This document shows, piece by piece, positions 1 through 9,806 of a DNA stretch of 64,000 nt. The notes below the pieces were generated by a model. The model searched no databases. It was not told where the DNA came from and was given only the letters and a program-made list of their open reading frames with translations. A program made the translations under genes and the position numbers. The stretch spans positions 119,100 to 183,099 of the forward strand of contig JAJQFD010000010.1 of NCBI GenBank assembly GCA_021201335.1, given 5' to 3'. This stretch comes from Bacteroides sp. (lineage in GTDB: Bacteria > Bacteroidota > Bacteroidia > Bacteroidales > Bacteroidaceae). How positions within the stretch are numbered: the first letter of the stretch is position 1; every line of letters begins with the position of its first letter.

Positions 1-66
1 CTTGAGCCGCGGCTTGTCGCAACTTGAGCCGCGCGTTTCCAAAACTTGAGCCGCGCGTTGTCTGAA
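1..66. repeat. Degenerate tandem array, 22-bp period (3 units, cut by window edge)
   Basis: Three consecutive 22-bp units start at 1, 23 and 45. Each opens with CTTGAGCCGCG and ends in a more variable AT-richer tail. The array may continue to the left of the window. It has the same period as arrays near 28.5, 29.8 and 55.6 kb. A plausible but unproven reading is the terminal transposase-binding repeats of an IS21-family or similar element lying off-window. Confidence 0.8.
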
Positions 67-276
67 ACGAAAGCTTTAATGATCAAAAAAGGTAGCTTTG
101 AAAGGCATTTATGGCCATTTTAAACACTTTTTTGCATCTCATTGAGTCCTTTTTCCCCAATAAGCCGTTACCAAAAATAGCTATATCTAATCAAAAAGAT
201 AGAGAACACGAAAAATATCAAACAATTTGAAAAATCATCCGTTAAGTCATTTTCTAAAGAAAGAATGAAAAATATT
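67..276. other. Non-coding stretch between repeat array and tatC
   Basis: AT-rich DNA downstream of the tatC stop codon. No reading frame, clear terminator hairpin or RNA gene was seen. Confidence 0.5.
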
Positions 277-1098
277 TCAGGATTCGGAGATTGCTTCTTC
301 TTTTTTATCTTTAATCATCAATATACTTAACTCGTATAAAAGATAAAGGGGAAGAGCAACGGCAGTAAGTGTAAACGGATCGCCTGTAGGAGTAATAATA
401 GCAGCCACTATCACAATAACTACCACCGCATGTCGGCGATATTTACGAAGGAATGATTTATTAATAATGCCCAGTAAAGAGAGAAGCCAGGTAACCAAAG
501 GAAGTTCGAAGGCCAGACCCAACCAAAGAATAAGCATCATAAAATTATCGATGTAAGAATTCAATGAAATTTGATTTGTAATGGCAGCACTTAATTGATA
601 GGTAGAAAGAAAACGCAAAGTTAATGGATAGACCATGAAATATCCGACTGCTACTCCCAGAAAGAACATAACAGAGCCTAAGCCTAAAGCTTTTTGTACT
701 CCTTTACGTTCGTTAGGATATAGGGCTGGGGCAATAAATTTCCAAATCTCGTAAAATAAAAGGGGTAATGCCGTAACAACAGCTAACCATAAGGCTGTAG
801 AAATATGGATGAAAAAAGGTGCAGCCAGGTTAATGTTAATCAATTCTACATGAAAATCCTCTTTGGTGAAGAAATCATCTGTCAGATGAAATACGCCTCC
901 CATCCATCGCAAGAAATCGTAGAAAATGAAATCGTTATGACAAGGTGCTAAAATTACCTTATCAAAAAGATAAGGCATACAGATAAAATAGACAATAGTC
1001 AAAACCAACCATACTCCCAACACGCGAAAAAGCATGAAGCGTAATTCGTCCAGATGATCCCAAAAAGTTAATTCATCAGGAGATTTACTTTTTGCCAT
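277..1098 (-). CDS. tatC: Sec-independent protein translocase TatC
   Basis: Integral inner-membrane receptor of the twin-arginine pathway, which exports folded proteins carrying an RR signal peptide. The 273-residue protein has the hallmark N-terminal HLDELR motif around residue 15, a conserved FIAPALYPNE segment after the third hydrophobic stretch, and about six membrane helices, as expected for TatC. It is slightly longer than the usual ~250 residues because of a periplasmic loop after helix 1 (roughly residues 48-90). It lies 3 bp downstream of tatA on the same strand, so the two are surely co-transcribed. No tatB-like gene is visible, so a minimal TatA-TatC system is likely. Confidence 0.96.
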   Translation of the reverse strand: MAKSKSPDELTFWDHLDELRFMLFRVLGVWLVLTIVYFICMPYLFDKVILAPCHNDFIFYDFLRWMGGVFHLTDDFFTKEDFHVELININLAAPFFIHISTALWLAVVTALPLLFYEIWKFIAPALYPNERKGVQKALGLGSVMFFLGVAVGYFMVYPLTLRFLSTYQLSAAITNQISLNSYIDNFMMLILWLGLAFELPLVTWLLSLLGIINKSFLRKYRRHAVVVIVIVAAIITPTGDPFTLTAVALPLYLLYELSILMIKDKKEEAISES

Positions 1099-1101
1099 TC
1101 T

Positions 1102-1314
1102 TTATTGCTTGGTTGTGGTGTCGTTCAGATCGTCTTTTGCTTTATTTATCTCATCTTTCGCTTCACTAACACCGTCTTTGAAGCTTTTCACTCCTTTACC
1201 CAATCCCTTCATTAATTCAGGGATCTTTTTACCACCAAAAAGAAGGATAATGATTAAAGCGATAATTAGAATTTCAGAGCCACTGGGAAGAGCCAGCAAA
1301 AACATAGAATTCAT
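1102..1314 (-). CDS. tatA: Twin-arginine translocase subunit TatA
   Basis: Small pore-forming component of the Tat export system. The 70 residues show a short periplasmic N terminus, one membrane helix (about residues 10-25), the [16 protein letters not shown] hinge motif typical of TatA/E, and a charged amphipathic tail rich in K, D and E. It sits between murF/alr and tatC. An internal ATG three codons later could also serve as start. Confidence 0.95.
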   Translation of the reverse strand: MNSMFLLALPSGSEILIIALIIILLFGGKKIPELMKGLGKGVKSFKDGVSEAKDEINKAKDDLNDTTTKQ

Positions 1315-1387
1315 AGTCTAAACCCAATTAGTTAATATTGTTACACAAAGCTATTTAAAAATATCTTTCATACAAACTTTTGGTCTG

Positions 1388-3874
1388 TTAATCTTGAAAA
1401 TAAACACGTTTCACCCGTTGCGCTACGTTGGTCAAGACTTCATAAGGAATCGTATTCATTATGTTAGCCAACTCTGCTATGGGTAATTCATCACCAAAAA
1501 TAATGGCATAGTCTCGTTCCTTGCACTCGATATCAGTTACATCAACCATACAAACATCCATGCAGATATTTCCCACATAGTATGCTTTCTGTCCATTGAT
1601 CAGGCAATAGCCCCGACCGTTTCCCAATAGCCGATTAAGGCCATCAGCATAGCCAATGCGTAAAGCGGCGATGCGGGAATCACGTGTTATTTTACCTTTC
1701 CGGCTATATCCCACTGTTTCTCCAGCGGGTACATCCCGAATCTGAAGGATGGTTGCCTTTAGTGTACTGACATTATGTATGGTTGAGTTATCTATCGGAT
1801 TAATGCCATACAGACCAATACCCAATCGGACCATGTCATATTGGGCTTCAGGGAAACGCTCAGCGGCAGCAGAGTTACATATATGCCTGAGTACGTAATG
1901 TGAAAATGCTCCCTGAAATTCGGTAGAAACCTTTTCAAACAAATCTATTTGCTGACGAGTAAAACTGTCAAACTCTGGACTGTCGCTGCCTGCCAGATGT
2001 GAAAACACAGACCGGGGAATAACAGCCGTCTGGCATTTCAGTCGCTGGATTAATAAAGGAATATCGGAAGGATTAAAGCCTAATCGATGCATGCCCGTAT
2101 CTATCTTAATATGTATAGGAAAATTGGTTACTCCTTCTTTTTCAGCAGTGCGAATTAAATTTTCGAGCAAATAAAAGTTGTAAACTTCAGGTTCGAGTGA
2201 ATATTCAAACAGAGTTTTAAAAGCCGTCACTTCCGGATTCATAACCATTATGGCCGTAGTTATTCCTGCTTTGCGAAGATCGGAACCTTCGTCGGCTACA
2301 GCAACTGCCAGATAATCGACATGATGTTCCTGATAAGTCTTGGCTACTTCGAATGCCCCGGTTCCGTAGGCTGAGGCTTTCACCATGCAAATGGTTTTGG
2401 TTTCAGGTTGTAACTTCGACTGGTAATATTTCAGGTTGTTAATTAATGCCGAAAGGTTTACTTCTAGAATCGTTTCGTGCACTTTCAGTTCCAGAGCCTC
2501 GGAGATTCGTTCAAATTCAAAATTACGGGCTCCCTTAATGAGGATAATCTCATTTTGTAATTCTTTAAATAAGTCGGAATACAAGAATGCGTTTGTATTG
2601 GGAAAAAAGTGTTTCTCCACATCAAAGCGTCCAGCTGCAGTCGTTATTTCAGTGCCAATCCCAATAAGGCGATCAATACCACGGCTGTTGATCATCTGCG
2701 ACACCTTACGATATAATATAGGACCGGATTGTCCGGTTTCTAGTATATCAGATAAAATCAGGGTTCTTTTTAAGCTCTTGTCCAGAGAACGGCGGTACAG
2801 GAAGTCAAGAGCAATATCAAGCGAACCCAAGTCAGAGTTATAACTGTCATTGATCAGGATGCAATTATTTTTACCCTCTTTTACTTCCAATCGCATTGCC
2901 ACTGGTTCCAGTGTTGCCATACGAGCGGTAATTTCTTCTGCAGGAAGCATCAGGTATAAACAAACAGCCAGACAGTTAATAGAATTTTCAATGGAAGCGT
3001 CGTCTATAAAAGACAGTTTATATGCATTGTCCATACCCAGATAACGATAAGAGATCAAGGTATGGTCTTCCTTTTTGTCTACTTTGCTTATATATAAAGG
3101 TCTGTCTTCATCTTTTTTCGACCATGCTATTTCGCGAGCGGAAGATAATGTTTTCATGGCTGCATTACTGACCAGTTCATCGTCTCCGTTGTAAATTACA
3201 ATATCACAGTCCTTAAATAAATAGAGTTTTTCAATACATTTTTCCTGCAATGATAAGAAATTCTCCTGATGGGCACTTCCAATACAAGTAAAAACACCTA
3301 TATTAGGTTTTATGATGGTCTGCAAAGCTTTCATTTCACCCGGTTGAGAAATACCTGCTTCGAATATACCGAGTTCAGACTTTTCATTCATCTGCCATAC
3401 TGAAAGGGGAACCCCTATCTGTGAATTATAACTACGGGGAGAACGCACGATAGCCCGACTAGGGCTTAACAATTGGTGAAGCCATTCTTTAACAATCGTC
3501 TTCCCGTTACTTCCGGTAATACCAACTACGGGAATCTGGTAATTAGAGCGATGCAATTCAGCCAGTTTCTGAAGTGCTTTTAAACTACTGGATACTACCA
3601 GGAAATTTGTATCGGGATAAGATGATAAATCCGAAAGAATAGTCTGTTGTGTTTGCAGATTCTCTTCAATCACAAAATTTCGAACTCCGCGTTTATATAA
3701 TTCCGGAATATAGGCCGATCCGTCACTCCGTTTGGTATGAAGAGCGAAGAAAAGAGTCGATTCTGGAAAAGATAATGATCTGCTATCGGTTAAGAGCCAA
3801 TTAATGGTCGTATTTTGAGTCCCAAGACGTTTTGCACTGATTTGTTTGCTTATTACTTCAATAGAGTATGACAT
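1388..3874 (-). CDS. Bifunctional MurF ligase / alanine racemase
   Basis: Fusion protein of 828 residues combining two steps of peptidoglycan precursor synthesis. Residues about 1-465 are MurF (UDP-MurNAc-tripeptide:D-Ala-D-Ala ligase), with the Mur ATP-binding loop GITGSNGKT at 118-126 and the INDSYNS motif near 341-347. Residues about 466-828 are alanine racemase, with the PLP lysine in MVKASAYGTG (Lys 499) and the RIGYADGLNR motif near the C terminus. Linking D-alanine production to its use in one chain is known from Bacteroidetes. The start overlaps the upstream GSCFA gene by 22 bp, implying translational coupling, and tatA follows 73 bp downstream. Confidence 0.96.
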   Translation of the reverse strand: MSYSIEVISKQISAKRLGTQNTTINWLLTDSRSLSFPESTLFFALHTKRSDGSAYIPELYKRGVRNFVIEENLQTQQTILSDLSSYPDTNFLVVSSSLKALQKLAELHRSNYQIPVVGITGSNGKTIVKEWLHQLLSPSRAIVRSPRSYNSQIGVPLSVWQMNEKSELGIFEAGISQPGEMKALQTIIKPNIGVFTCIGSAHQENFLSLQEKCIEKLYLFKDCDIVIYNGDDELVSNAAMKTLSSAREIAWSKKDEDRPLYISKVDKKEDHTLISYRYLGMDNAYKLSFIDDASIENSINCLAVCLYLMLPAEEITARMATLEPVAMRLEVKEGKNNCILINDSYNSDLGSLDIALDFLYRRSLDKSLKRTLILSDILETGQSGPILYRKVSQMINSRGIDRLIGIGTEITTAAGRFDVEKHFFPNTNAFLYSDLFKELQNEIILIKGARNFEFERISEALELKVHETILEVNLSALINNLKYYQSKLQPETKTICMVKASAYGTGAFEVAKTYQEHHVDYLAVAVADEGSDLRKAGITTAIMVMNPEVTAFKTLFEYSLEPEVYNFYLLENLIRTAEKEGVTNFPIHIKIDTGMHRLGFNPSDIPLLIQRLKCQTAVIPRSVFSHLAGSDSPEFDSFTRQQIDLFEKVSTEFQGAFSHYVLRHICNSAAAERFPEAQYDMVRLGIGLYGINPIDNSTIHNVSTLKATILQIRDVPAGETVGYSRKGKITRDSRIAALRIGYADGLNRLLGNGRGYCLINGQKAYYVGNICMDVCMVDVTDIECKERDYAIIFGDELPIAELANIMNTIPYEVLTNVAQRVKRVYFQD

Positions 3875-4839
3875 AGATTTAATTCTTTTTCTACAACTAA
3901 GTTCGGGTATTTTTCCCGAAGTCGATTTATTTTTAACAATATTTGTTGTAAAAAACGCTTATATTCCTCTGAATCAGGATTAAAGGGTTTGTGTTTCAAG
4001 GCTTTACCAATCTGATTTATTTCTCTGATAATTGCTTGTGTTTCTACAGAAAAAAACACTTTTTCAAAACATTTCCAAAGATATTGTATCGCTATAAGAG
4101 AGGGATGCAGCATGTCTTCAGCATAAAATCGGTAATCCCGGAGCTCATCCAAAACAATTTCATAAGAGGGAAAATAAAAAACGGTTTCAGGATATAAAAT
4201 CTGTAATTGTTCAATAGCCAGCAACAAAACAGCTTTGCTTAGCTGATTCTCATGCATTCCATCTTTCAGATGCCGAATGGGACTTACTGTCAGAATTAAT
4301 TTCAACTGGGGATTGATGTAAAGAAGTTTATCCATTAACTCCTGATAATTATGAATGACTTCTTGTACGGTAAGTTTTCTGCGCTTAAAAAGCTTTGCAG
4401 GTTGTTTATGGCAATTTCCGACAATATCTCCTGTTTCAATCAACTCATATACCCAAGCCGTTCCCCACGTTAGCATCAAATAATTCAAATGCGGCAGACT
4501 ATGATGAGTTGCTGAGAGGCGATTATTGATTTTTTCCAATGTCTCACTTACAGTCATAGCTGAAAAACATCCATGATGATGGTAACTATGGTATTGCTCC
4601 CCGTAAAAGAATAATTCATCTGCGGTATACGTGTTTCCTGCAACAATCTGATCTAAGGCTGATGAAACGGAACAGGGATTATATAAAATACCATAAGGAT
4701 TTACATCACATCTGAATTTACTATCCAGTAACAAATTCCCCATGTTTTCTGCAAAACAGGAACCCATTAACAAGATATTATCTGAATGATTTATATAAGG
4801 AAGTTTTTCCGGTAAATCAACTTTTGTTCGAAATTCCAT
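3853..4839 (-). CDS. GSCFA domain protein (SGNH-hydrolase-like)
   Basis: The family is named after the GSCFAENMG motif, here at residues 26-34, a variant of the GDS block of SGNH hydrolases. A DxxH-like segment (EDMLHPS) lies in the C-terminal half, as expected for that fold. The substrate is unknown. I start at the ATG at 4839: the frame extends to a TTG at 4863, but that codon overlaps a TAnnTTTG promoter box, and family members start with a similar M-x-F-R-T motif. Its 3' end overlaps murF/alr by 22 bp, so it leads that operon and probably acts on the cell envelope (inference). Confidence 0.85.
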   Translation of the reverse strand: MEFRTKVDLPEKLPYINHSDNILLMGSCFAENMGNLLLDSKFRCDVNPYGILYNPCSVSSALDQIVAGNTYTADELFFYGEQYHSYHHHGCFSAMTVSETLEKINNRLSATHHSLPHLNYLMLTWGTAWVYELIETGDIVGNCHKQPAKLFKRRKLTVQEVIHNYQELMDKLLYINPQLKLILTVSPIRHLKDGMHENQLSKAVLLLAIEQLQILYPETVFYFPSYEIVLDELRDYRFYAEDMLHPSLIAIQYLWKCFEKVFFSVETQAIIREINQIGKALKHKPFNPDSEEYKRFLQQILLKINRLREKYPNLVVEKELNLCHTLLK

Positions 4840-4860
4840 AATCTTGGGCTTTAACAAAGA

Positions 4861-4868
4861 CAAAAATA
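4861..4868 (-). promoter_or_regulatory. Bacteroidales -7 box for GSCFA-murF/alr-tat operon
   Basis: On the minus strand this reads TATTTTTG, a match to TAnnTTTG. Transcription would start just downstream, leaving a very short leader before the ATG at 4839. Confidence 0.5.
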
Positions 4869-4919
4869 CACCTTTTTACTTTCTTACTCACAAAAGATGA
4901 AATTTAAAAAAGAAAGGTG

Positions 4920-4927
4920 TATCTTTG
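4920..4927 (+). promoter_or_regulatory. Bacteroidales -7 box upstream of phosphoesterase gene
   Basis: TATCTTTG followed by CGG, the commonest form of the group's -7 element, 53 bp before the ATG at 4980. Confidence 0.6.
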
Positions 4928-4979
4928 CGGCTCATTTTTAGTCCAATCCCTTTCATTTAAGTTATTACAGTGATTATTC

Positions 4980-5786
4980 ATGAAAAAGTTGATTCCGTTC
5001 TTATTATTTTCAGTTCTACTTGTAATGGCGAGTTGTGACTGGTTTGAATATCATCCTTATGATGCACAAATATCCGGAGAAACTCACATCAACATAAAAA
5101 ACATAGCCAAAATAGAGGAAGCCTGTTCTGGGAAAGAGACTATTCGGTTTATCTTTCTAAGTGACACCCAACGTGGTTACGATGAAACAGAAGATGCGAT
5201 TAAACATATCAATCAGAAACATGATATAGACTTTGTAATTCATGGAGGAGATATCTCAGATTTCGGATTAACCAAAGAATTCTTGTGGCAACGGGATTTA
5301 ATGAATAAACTCAAAGTTCCCTATGTTGTGCTATTGGGCAATCATGATTGCCTGGCTAACGGAAAAAAAGTATTCCGGGAAGTTTTCGGCGACTTTAATT
5401 TCAGTTTCATGGCTGGTAATACAAAATTTGTCTGCCTCAATACAAATGCCATAGAATTTAATCATTCCATACCTGTGCCCGACTTCGAATTTATTGAAAG
5501 AGAATTGGAAGACACAAATCCGGAAAACGAAAAGACTGTTGTCGTAATGCATGCTCCTCCATACAATGAACAGTTTAATAACAATGTTGCAAAAGTCTTT
5601 CAACGATATATTAATGAATTCCCGAAACTTCAGTTTTGTCTCTTTGGCCATGAACACCGGCTCCGAGAAGAAGATATTTTTGAAGATGGTGTTATGTACT
5701 ACGGAACACCCAATATTCTAAAGCGAACGTTCCTGAAATTTACTCTAACTCCCGACGATTATACTTATGAAGTTATTGAGTTTTAG
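4980..5786 (+). CDS. Lipoprotein metallophosphoesterase
   Basis: Calcineurin-like phosphoesterase of 268 residues. A lipoprotein signal peptide ends in VMASC (Cys 19), so the enzyme is probably tethered in the periplasm or outer membrane. The metal-binding blocks occur in order: FLSDTQ, HGGDISD, LGNHD, MHAPPYN and FGHEHR. The first block has Gln where most family members have His (DxH). The substrate cannot be told from sequence. The gene overlaps the next one by 20 bp, so the two are probably translated together. Confidence 0.88.
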   Translation: MKKLIPFLLFSVLLVMASCDWFEYHPYDAQISGETHINIKNIAKIEEACSGKETIRFIFLSDTQRGYDETEDAIKHINQKHDIDFVIHGGDISDFGLTKEFLWQRDLMNKLKVPYVVLLGNHDCLANGKKVFREVFGDFNFSFMAGNTKFVCLNTNAIEFNHSIPVPDFEFIERELEDTNPENEKTVVVMHAPPYNEQFNNNVAKVFQRYINEFPKLQFCLFGHEHRLREEDIFEDGVMYYGTPNILKRTFLKFTLTPDDYTYEVIEF

Positions 5787-6404
5787 CATATTCCTTCTAC
5801 TTCTATTATTCTCACTACATACGCAAGCACAAAATAGCGACAGGTTTGAAAAAGGAGTAGAAACGTATAAAAATAAATGGCAAAGCTTTATTCCAACCCA
5901 TTTAAAACTGCAATATGCTGGTTCGATGGGGTTTCTATCGATAGGTACAGGATGGGATTACGGGAAGAAAAAACAGTGGGAAACGGATCTTATTGTTGGA
6001 TATGTGCCCCCTGCTGCCAGCGATAAGGCCAAAGTCACTTTTACCGTAAAACAAAACTATATTCCCTGGAAAATACCTTTAAGAAATGATAAGTTCTTTT
6101 TTGAACCGCTGACAACCGGACTCTATGTGAATACCATCTCGGGTAGAGACTTTTGGTCGACCGAACCAGAACATTATCCCAATGGATATTATAATATGTC
6201 GACCAAAGTCAGATTTCACATCTTCCTCGGTGAACGTTTTACTTATCGGGTGCCTCCCGAAAGAAGATGGTATTTTAAAGAAATCACATTTTTTACGAGA
6301 TAAGCACCTGCGATTTGTATGTTGTAAGTGCCGTACAAAACAGTTACTTAAAACCTAATGATTACCTAAAACTATCCTTAGGAGTTAAGTTTCAAATCTT
6401 CTAA
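5767..6404 (+). CDS. Outer-membrane beta-barrel-like protein, frameshifted near the 3' end
   Basis: A signal peptide (hydrophobic leucine-rich core, cleavage near LHTQAQ) precedes an aromatic-rich, strand-like sequence. As read, the frame stops at 6303 after 178 codons. If the T run at 6289-6294 had seven bases instead of six, the frame would continue for about 36 codons to a stop at 6402-6404 and end in LKLSLGVKFQIF, the alternating aromatic terminal strand expected of a barrel. I therefore give the extended span. The frameshift may be sequencing error or real. It shares a transcript with the overlapping phosphoesterase gene, and its function is unknown. Confidence 0.7.
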
Positions 6405-6485
6405 TAGATAAGTTAAAATTAGACCGAATTTGTACTAAACTGTATTTTTCAGCTAAAAATACTTACTCATTTTATAGCTTTATGC

Positions 6486-6493
6486 TAAATTTG
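6486..6493 (+). promoter_or_regulatory. Bacteroidales -7 box for dxs
   Basis: TAAATTTG lies one base before the first in-frame ATG (6495). Transcription would then begin after that ATG, which supports the ATG at 6516 as the true start. Confidence 0.5.
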
Positions 6494-6515
6494 CATGAAA
6501 TTTACGCGGATGTCA

Positions 6516-8411
6516 ATGGAGAAAGAAGCCATATACAATCTGCTTAGCCAAATCAATTACCCGGAGGATTTACGAAAACTCCCTGTTGAACGTCTCCCGG
6601 AAGTATGCGATGAACTAAGACAAGATATTATTAAAGAGTTAGCTTGTAACCCCGGTCACTTTGCCGCCAGTCTGGGTGTAGTGGAACTGACCGTAGCTTT
6701 ACATTATGTATTTAATACTCCTTACGACCGCATAGTATGGGACGTAGGGCATCAGGCATATGGCCATAAGATATTAACCGGACGCCGGGAGGCTTTTTTT
6801 ACCAACCGGAAATTCAAAGGCATCCGTCCCTTTCCTTCGCCCGAAGAGAGTGAATATGATACATTTACTTGTGGGCATGCATCTAACTCTATATCCATCG
6901 CTTTAGGAATGGCAGTAGCCGCCGAACAGAAAAGTGAACATGACAGGCATGTTGTTGCCATCATTGGAGATGGTTCCATGAGTGGCGGACTCGCTTTCGA
7001 AGGTCTTAACAATGTTTCATCCACCCCCAATAATCTACTGATCATTTTGAACGACAATGATATGTCTATTGATCGCAGCGTAGGGGGAATGAAGCAATAC
7101 CTGTTTAATCTGACCACTTCAAACCGATACAACCAGTTTCGGTTCAAGATGTCACGTTTACTTTTTAAAATAGGTATCCTGAACGAAGAACGCCGTAAAA
7201 TACTGATCCGTTTAAGTAATAGCCTGAAATCTTTCGTTGCACAACAGCAAAATATATTCGAAGGAATGAATATTCGCTACTTCGGTCCGGTAGATGGGCA
7301 TGATATAAAAAATATTACGCGGATGCTGAATGAAATCAAAAAGATGAAAGGACCCAAGATCCTGCATCTGCATACCATCAAAGGCAAAGGATTTGAACCA
7401 GCTGAAAAGGAAGCTACCATCTGGCATGCACCCGGTAAGTTTGACCCAGAAACGGGCGAACGCTTTGTAGCCGATATGGAAGGAATCCCTCATCTATTTC
7501 AGGAAGTCTTTGGTGAAACCTTATTAGAACTGGCTGAACAAAACCCACGAATTATGGGAGTAACTCCTGCCATGCCTAGTGGCAGTTCTATGAATATAAT
7601 GATGGATAAAATGCCCGACCGCGCTTTCGACGTGGGGATTGCCGAAGGACATGCGGTGACCTTTTCCGGTGGAATGGCCAAAGATGGGTTATTACCATTC
7701 TGTGCTATTTATTCTTCCTTTATGCAACGAGCGTATGATAATATCATTCACGATATAGCTATACAAAATCTAAATGTGGCTCTTTGCCTGGATAGGGCCG
7801 GACTTGTAGGTGAAGATGGTCCTACCCATCATGGGGTATTCGACTTGGCCTATTTAAGACCCATTCCCAACCTGACTATTTCTTCTCCGATGGATGAACA
7901 TGAGCTCCGAAATCTCATGTATACTGCGCAATTGCCTGACATGGGTGCTTTCGTTATTCGTTATCCAAGAGGAAGGGGTTCAATCGTAGATTGGAAATGT
8001 CCCTTCCAAGAAATTAAAGTGGGTAAAGGCAGAAAACTTAAGGACGGAAAAGATATGGCCGTACTAACGATCGGCCCCATTGGAATTCTGGCCCGGAAAG
8101 CCATCAAGAAAGCAGAAGAAGGCGGACTCTCTATCGCTCATTACGATTTAAGATTTTTAAAACCCCTGGACGAAAAATTATTGCATGAAGTAGGACAAAA
8201 CTTCAAGAAAATTGTTACTATTGAAGATGGTGTCCTTAAAGGTGGTATGGGAAGTGCCATACTGGAATTTATGGCCGACCATAATTATCATCCTGAAATC
8301 AAACGCATTGGAGTACCTGATAAGTTTATCGAACATGGTTCTATTAAAGAACTCTATCACTTATGCGGTATGGATCAGGAAGGGATGGTTAATCAGTTTT
8401 TGAGTTTTTAA
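6516..8411 (+). CDS. dxs: 1-deoxy-D-xylulose-5-phosphate synthase
   Basis: First enzyme of the MEP isoprenoid pathway. It condenses pyruvate and glyceraldehyde 3-phosphate with thiamine diphosphate to give DXP, which also feeds thiamine and pyridoxal synthesis. Seen: the N-terminal CNPGHF and [16 protein letters not shown] blocks, the thiamine-binding GDGSMSGG...N motif, and the transketolase middle block ([15 protein letters not shown]). Length (631 residues) is normal. The frame also has ATGs at 6495 and 6510, but a -7 box at 6486-6493 makes 6516 (MEKEAIYN) the best start. Fifty bp separate it from trkA, so read-through is possible. Confidence 0.96.
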   Translation: MEKEAIYNLLSQINYPEDLRKLPVERLPEVCDELRQDIIKELACNPGHFAASLGVVELTVALHYVFNTPYDRIVWDVGHQAYGHKILTGRREAFFTNRKFKGIRPFPSPEESEYDTFTCGHASNSISIALGMAVAAEQKSEHDRHVVAIIGDGSMSGGLAFEGLNNVSSTPNNLLIILNDNDMSIDRSVGGMKQYLFNLTTSNRYNQFRFKMSRLLFKIGILNEERRKILIRLSNSLKSFVAQQQNIFEGMNIRYFGPVDGHDIKNITRMLNEIKKMKGPKILHLHTIKGKGFEPAEKEATIWHAPGKFDPETGERFVADMEGIPHLFQEVFGETLLELAEQNPRIMGVTPAMPSGSSMNIMMDKMPDRAFDVGIAEGHAVTFSGGMAKDGLLPFCAIYSSFMQRAYDNIIHDIAIQNLNVALCLDRAGLVGEDGPTHHGVFDLAYLRPIPNLTISSPMDEHELRNLMYTAQLPDMGAFVIRYPRGRGSIVDWKCPFQEIKVGKGRKLKDGKDMAVLTIGPIGILARKAIKKAEEGGLSIAHYDLRFLKPLDEKLLHEVGQNFKKIVTIEDGVLKGGMGSAILEFMADHNYHPEIKRIGVPDKFIEHGSIKELYHLCGMDQEGMVNQFLSF

Positions 8412-8460
8412 GTTCATGTGTTCCTTAAAGGCTCAAAAACGTACAAACTAAAAAACTTAA

Positions 8461-9801
8461 ATGAAAATTATTATTGCCGGAGCCGGTGAGGTAGGCACAC
8501 ATTTAGCAAAACTATTGTCACGCGAAAAGCAAGACATCATCCTGTTAGATGAGAATGAGGAGAAATTAAATTCCCTCAGCGCTAATTTCGATTTAATGGC
8601 GGTAAATGGTTCTCCCACTTCCATCAGCAAATTGAAAGAAGTAAATGTGGATGACGCCGATTTATTTGTTGCTGTTACACCGGACGAAAGCCGCAACATT
8701 ACAGCCTGTACCCTTGCCACCAATCTGGGAGCACGGAAGACCCTTGCCCGTATTGATAATTATGAATATCTCTTACCCAAAAACAAAGAATTCTTTAAGG
8801 AGTTAGGAGTCAATTCACTCATTTATCCGGAAATGCTTGCTGCTAAAGAAATTGTTTCCTCTATGCGGATGAGTTGGGTACGCCAGTTATGGGAGTTTTG
8901 CGGAGGATCACTTGTATTGATTGGTGCTAAAATGCGCGAGAAAGCAGAAATCCTCAATACTCCATTGTCTCAGTTAGGAGGAGCAGATACACCTTATCAT
9001 GTCGTAACAATCAGCCGGAAGGGAGAAACACTTATCCCACGAGGGGATGACATGATTCAATTAAATGATATTGTTTATTTTACCACTACCCGAAAATATA
9101 TTCCCTATATACGTAAAATAGCCGGCAAAGATAATGAGCCCGATGTACAGAGTGTAATGATCATGGGAGGCAGCCGAATTGCCATGCGGACAGCTCAATA
9201 CGTTCCTGATTATATGAAAGTGAAAATCATAGAACAGGACCTCAACCGTTGCAATCGCCTCATTGAACTTTTAGATGATCGAACCATGGTTATCAATGGT
9301 GACGGACGGGATATGGACTTGCTGGTTCAAGAAGGGATTAAAAATACGGAAGCATTCGTAGCGCTTACAGGAAACTCTGAAACAAATATTCTTGCCTGTC
9401 TGGCTGCCAAACGAATGGGAGTAAGTAAAACGGTGGCTGAAGTTGAAAACATTGATTATATCAGTATGGCCGAAAGCCTGGATATTGGAACGGTAATTAA
9501 CAAGAAATTAATTGCTGCCAGTCATATTTTCCAATTGATGCTTAACGCTGATGTATCCAATGTAAAATGCCTGACATTCGCAGATGCTGATGTAGCAGAA
9601 TTTACCGTGAAAGAAAATTCCCGTATAACCAAACACCTGATAAAAGATCTCGGATTACCCAAAGGGATAAACATCGGGGGAATGATTAGAAACGGCGAAG
9701 GGATACTGGTTACCGGTGATACCCAAATAAAAGCCGGAGACCATGTGGTAATTTTCTGTCTGGAGGGATTGATTAAAAAAGCCGAAAAATTCTTTAATTA
9801 A
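8461..9801 (+). CDS. trkA: Trk potassium uptake regulatory protein TrkA
   Basis: Cytoplasmic gating subunit of the Trk potassium transporter. The 446 residues contain two RCK (TrkA-N plus TrkA-C) units: the first NAD-binding loop is GAGEVG at residues 6-11, and a second, weaker Rossmann start (IMGGSRIA) occurs near residue 225. The two-unit length matches typical TrkA. It is followed after 5 bp by trkH, its membrane partner, which makes the assignment firm. Confidence 0.95.
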   Translation: MKIIIAGAGEVGTHLAKLLSREKQDIILLDENEEKLNSLSANFDLMAVNGSPTSISKLKEVNVDDADLFVAVTPDESRNITACTLATNLGARKTLARIDNYEYLLPKNKEFFKELGVNSLIYPEMLAAKEIVSSMRMSWVRQLWEFCGGSLVLIGAKMREKAEILNTPLSQLGGADTPYHVVTISRKGETLIPRGDDMIQLNDIVYFTTTRKYIPYIRKIAGKDNEPDVQSVMIMGGSRIAMRTAQYVPDYMKVKIIEQDLNRCNRLIELLDDRTMVINGDGRDMDLLVQEGIKNTEAFVALTGNSETNILACLAAKRMGVSKTVAEVENIDYISMAESLDIGTVINKKLIAASHIFQLMLNADVSNVKCLTFADADVAEFTVKENSRITKHLIKDLGLPKGINIGGMIRNGEGILVTGDTQIKAGDHVVIFCLEGLIKKAEKFFN

Positions 9802-9806
9802 CCGAT

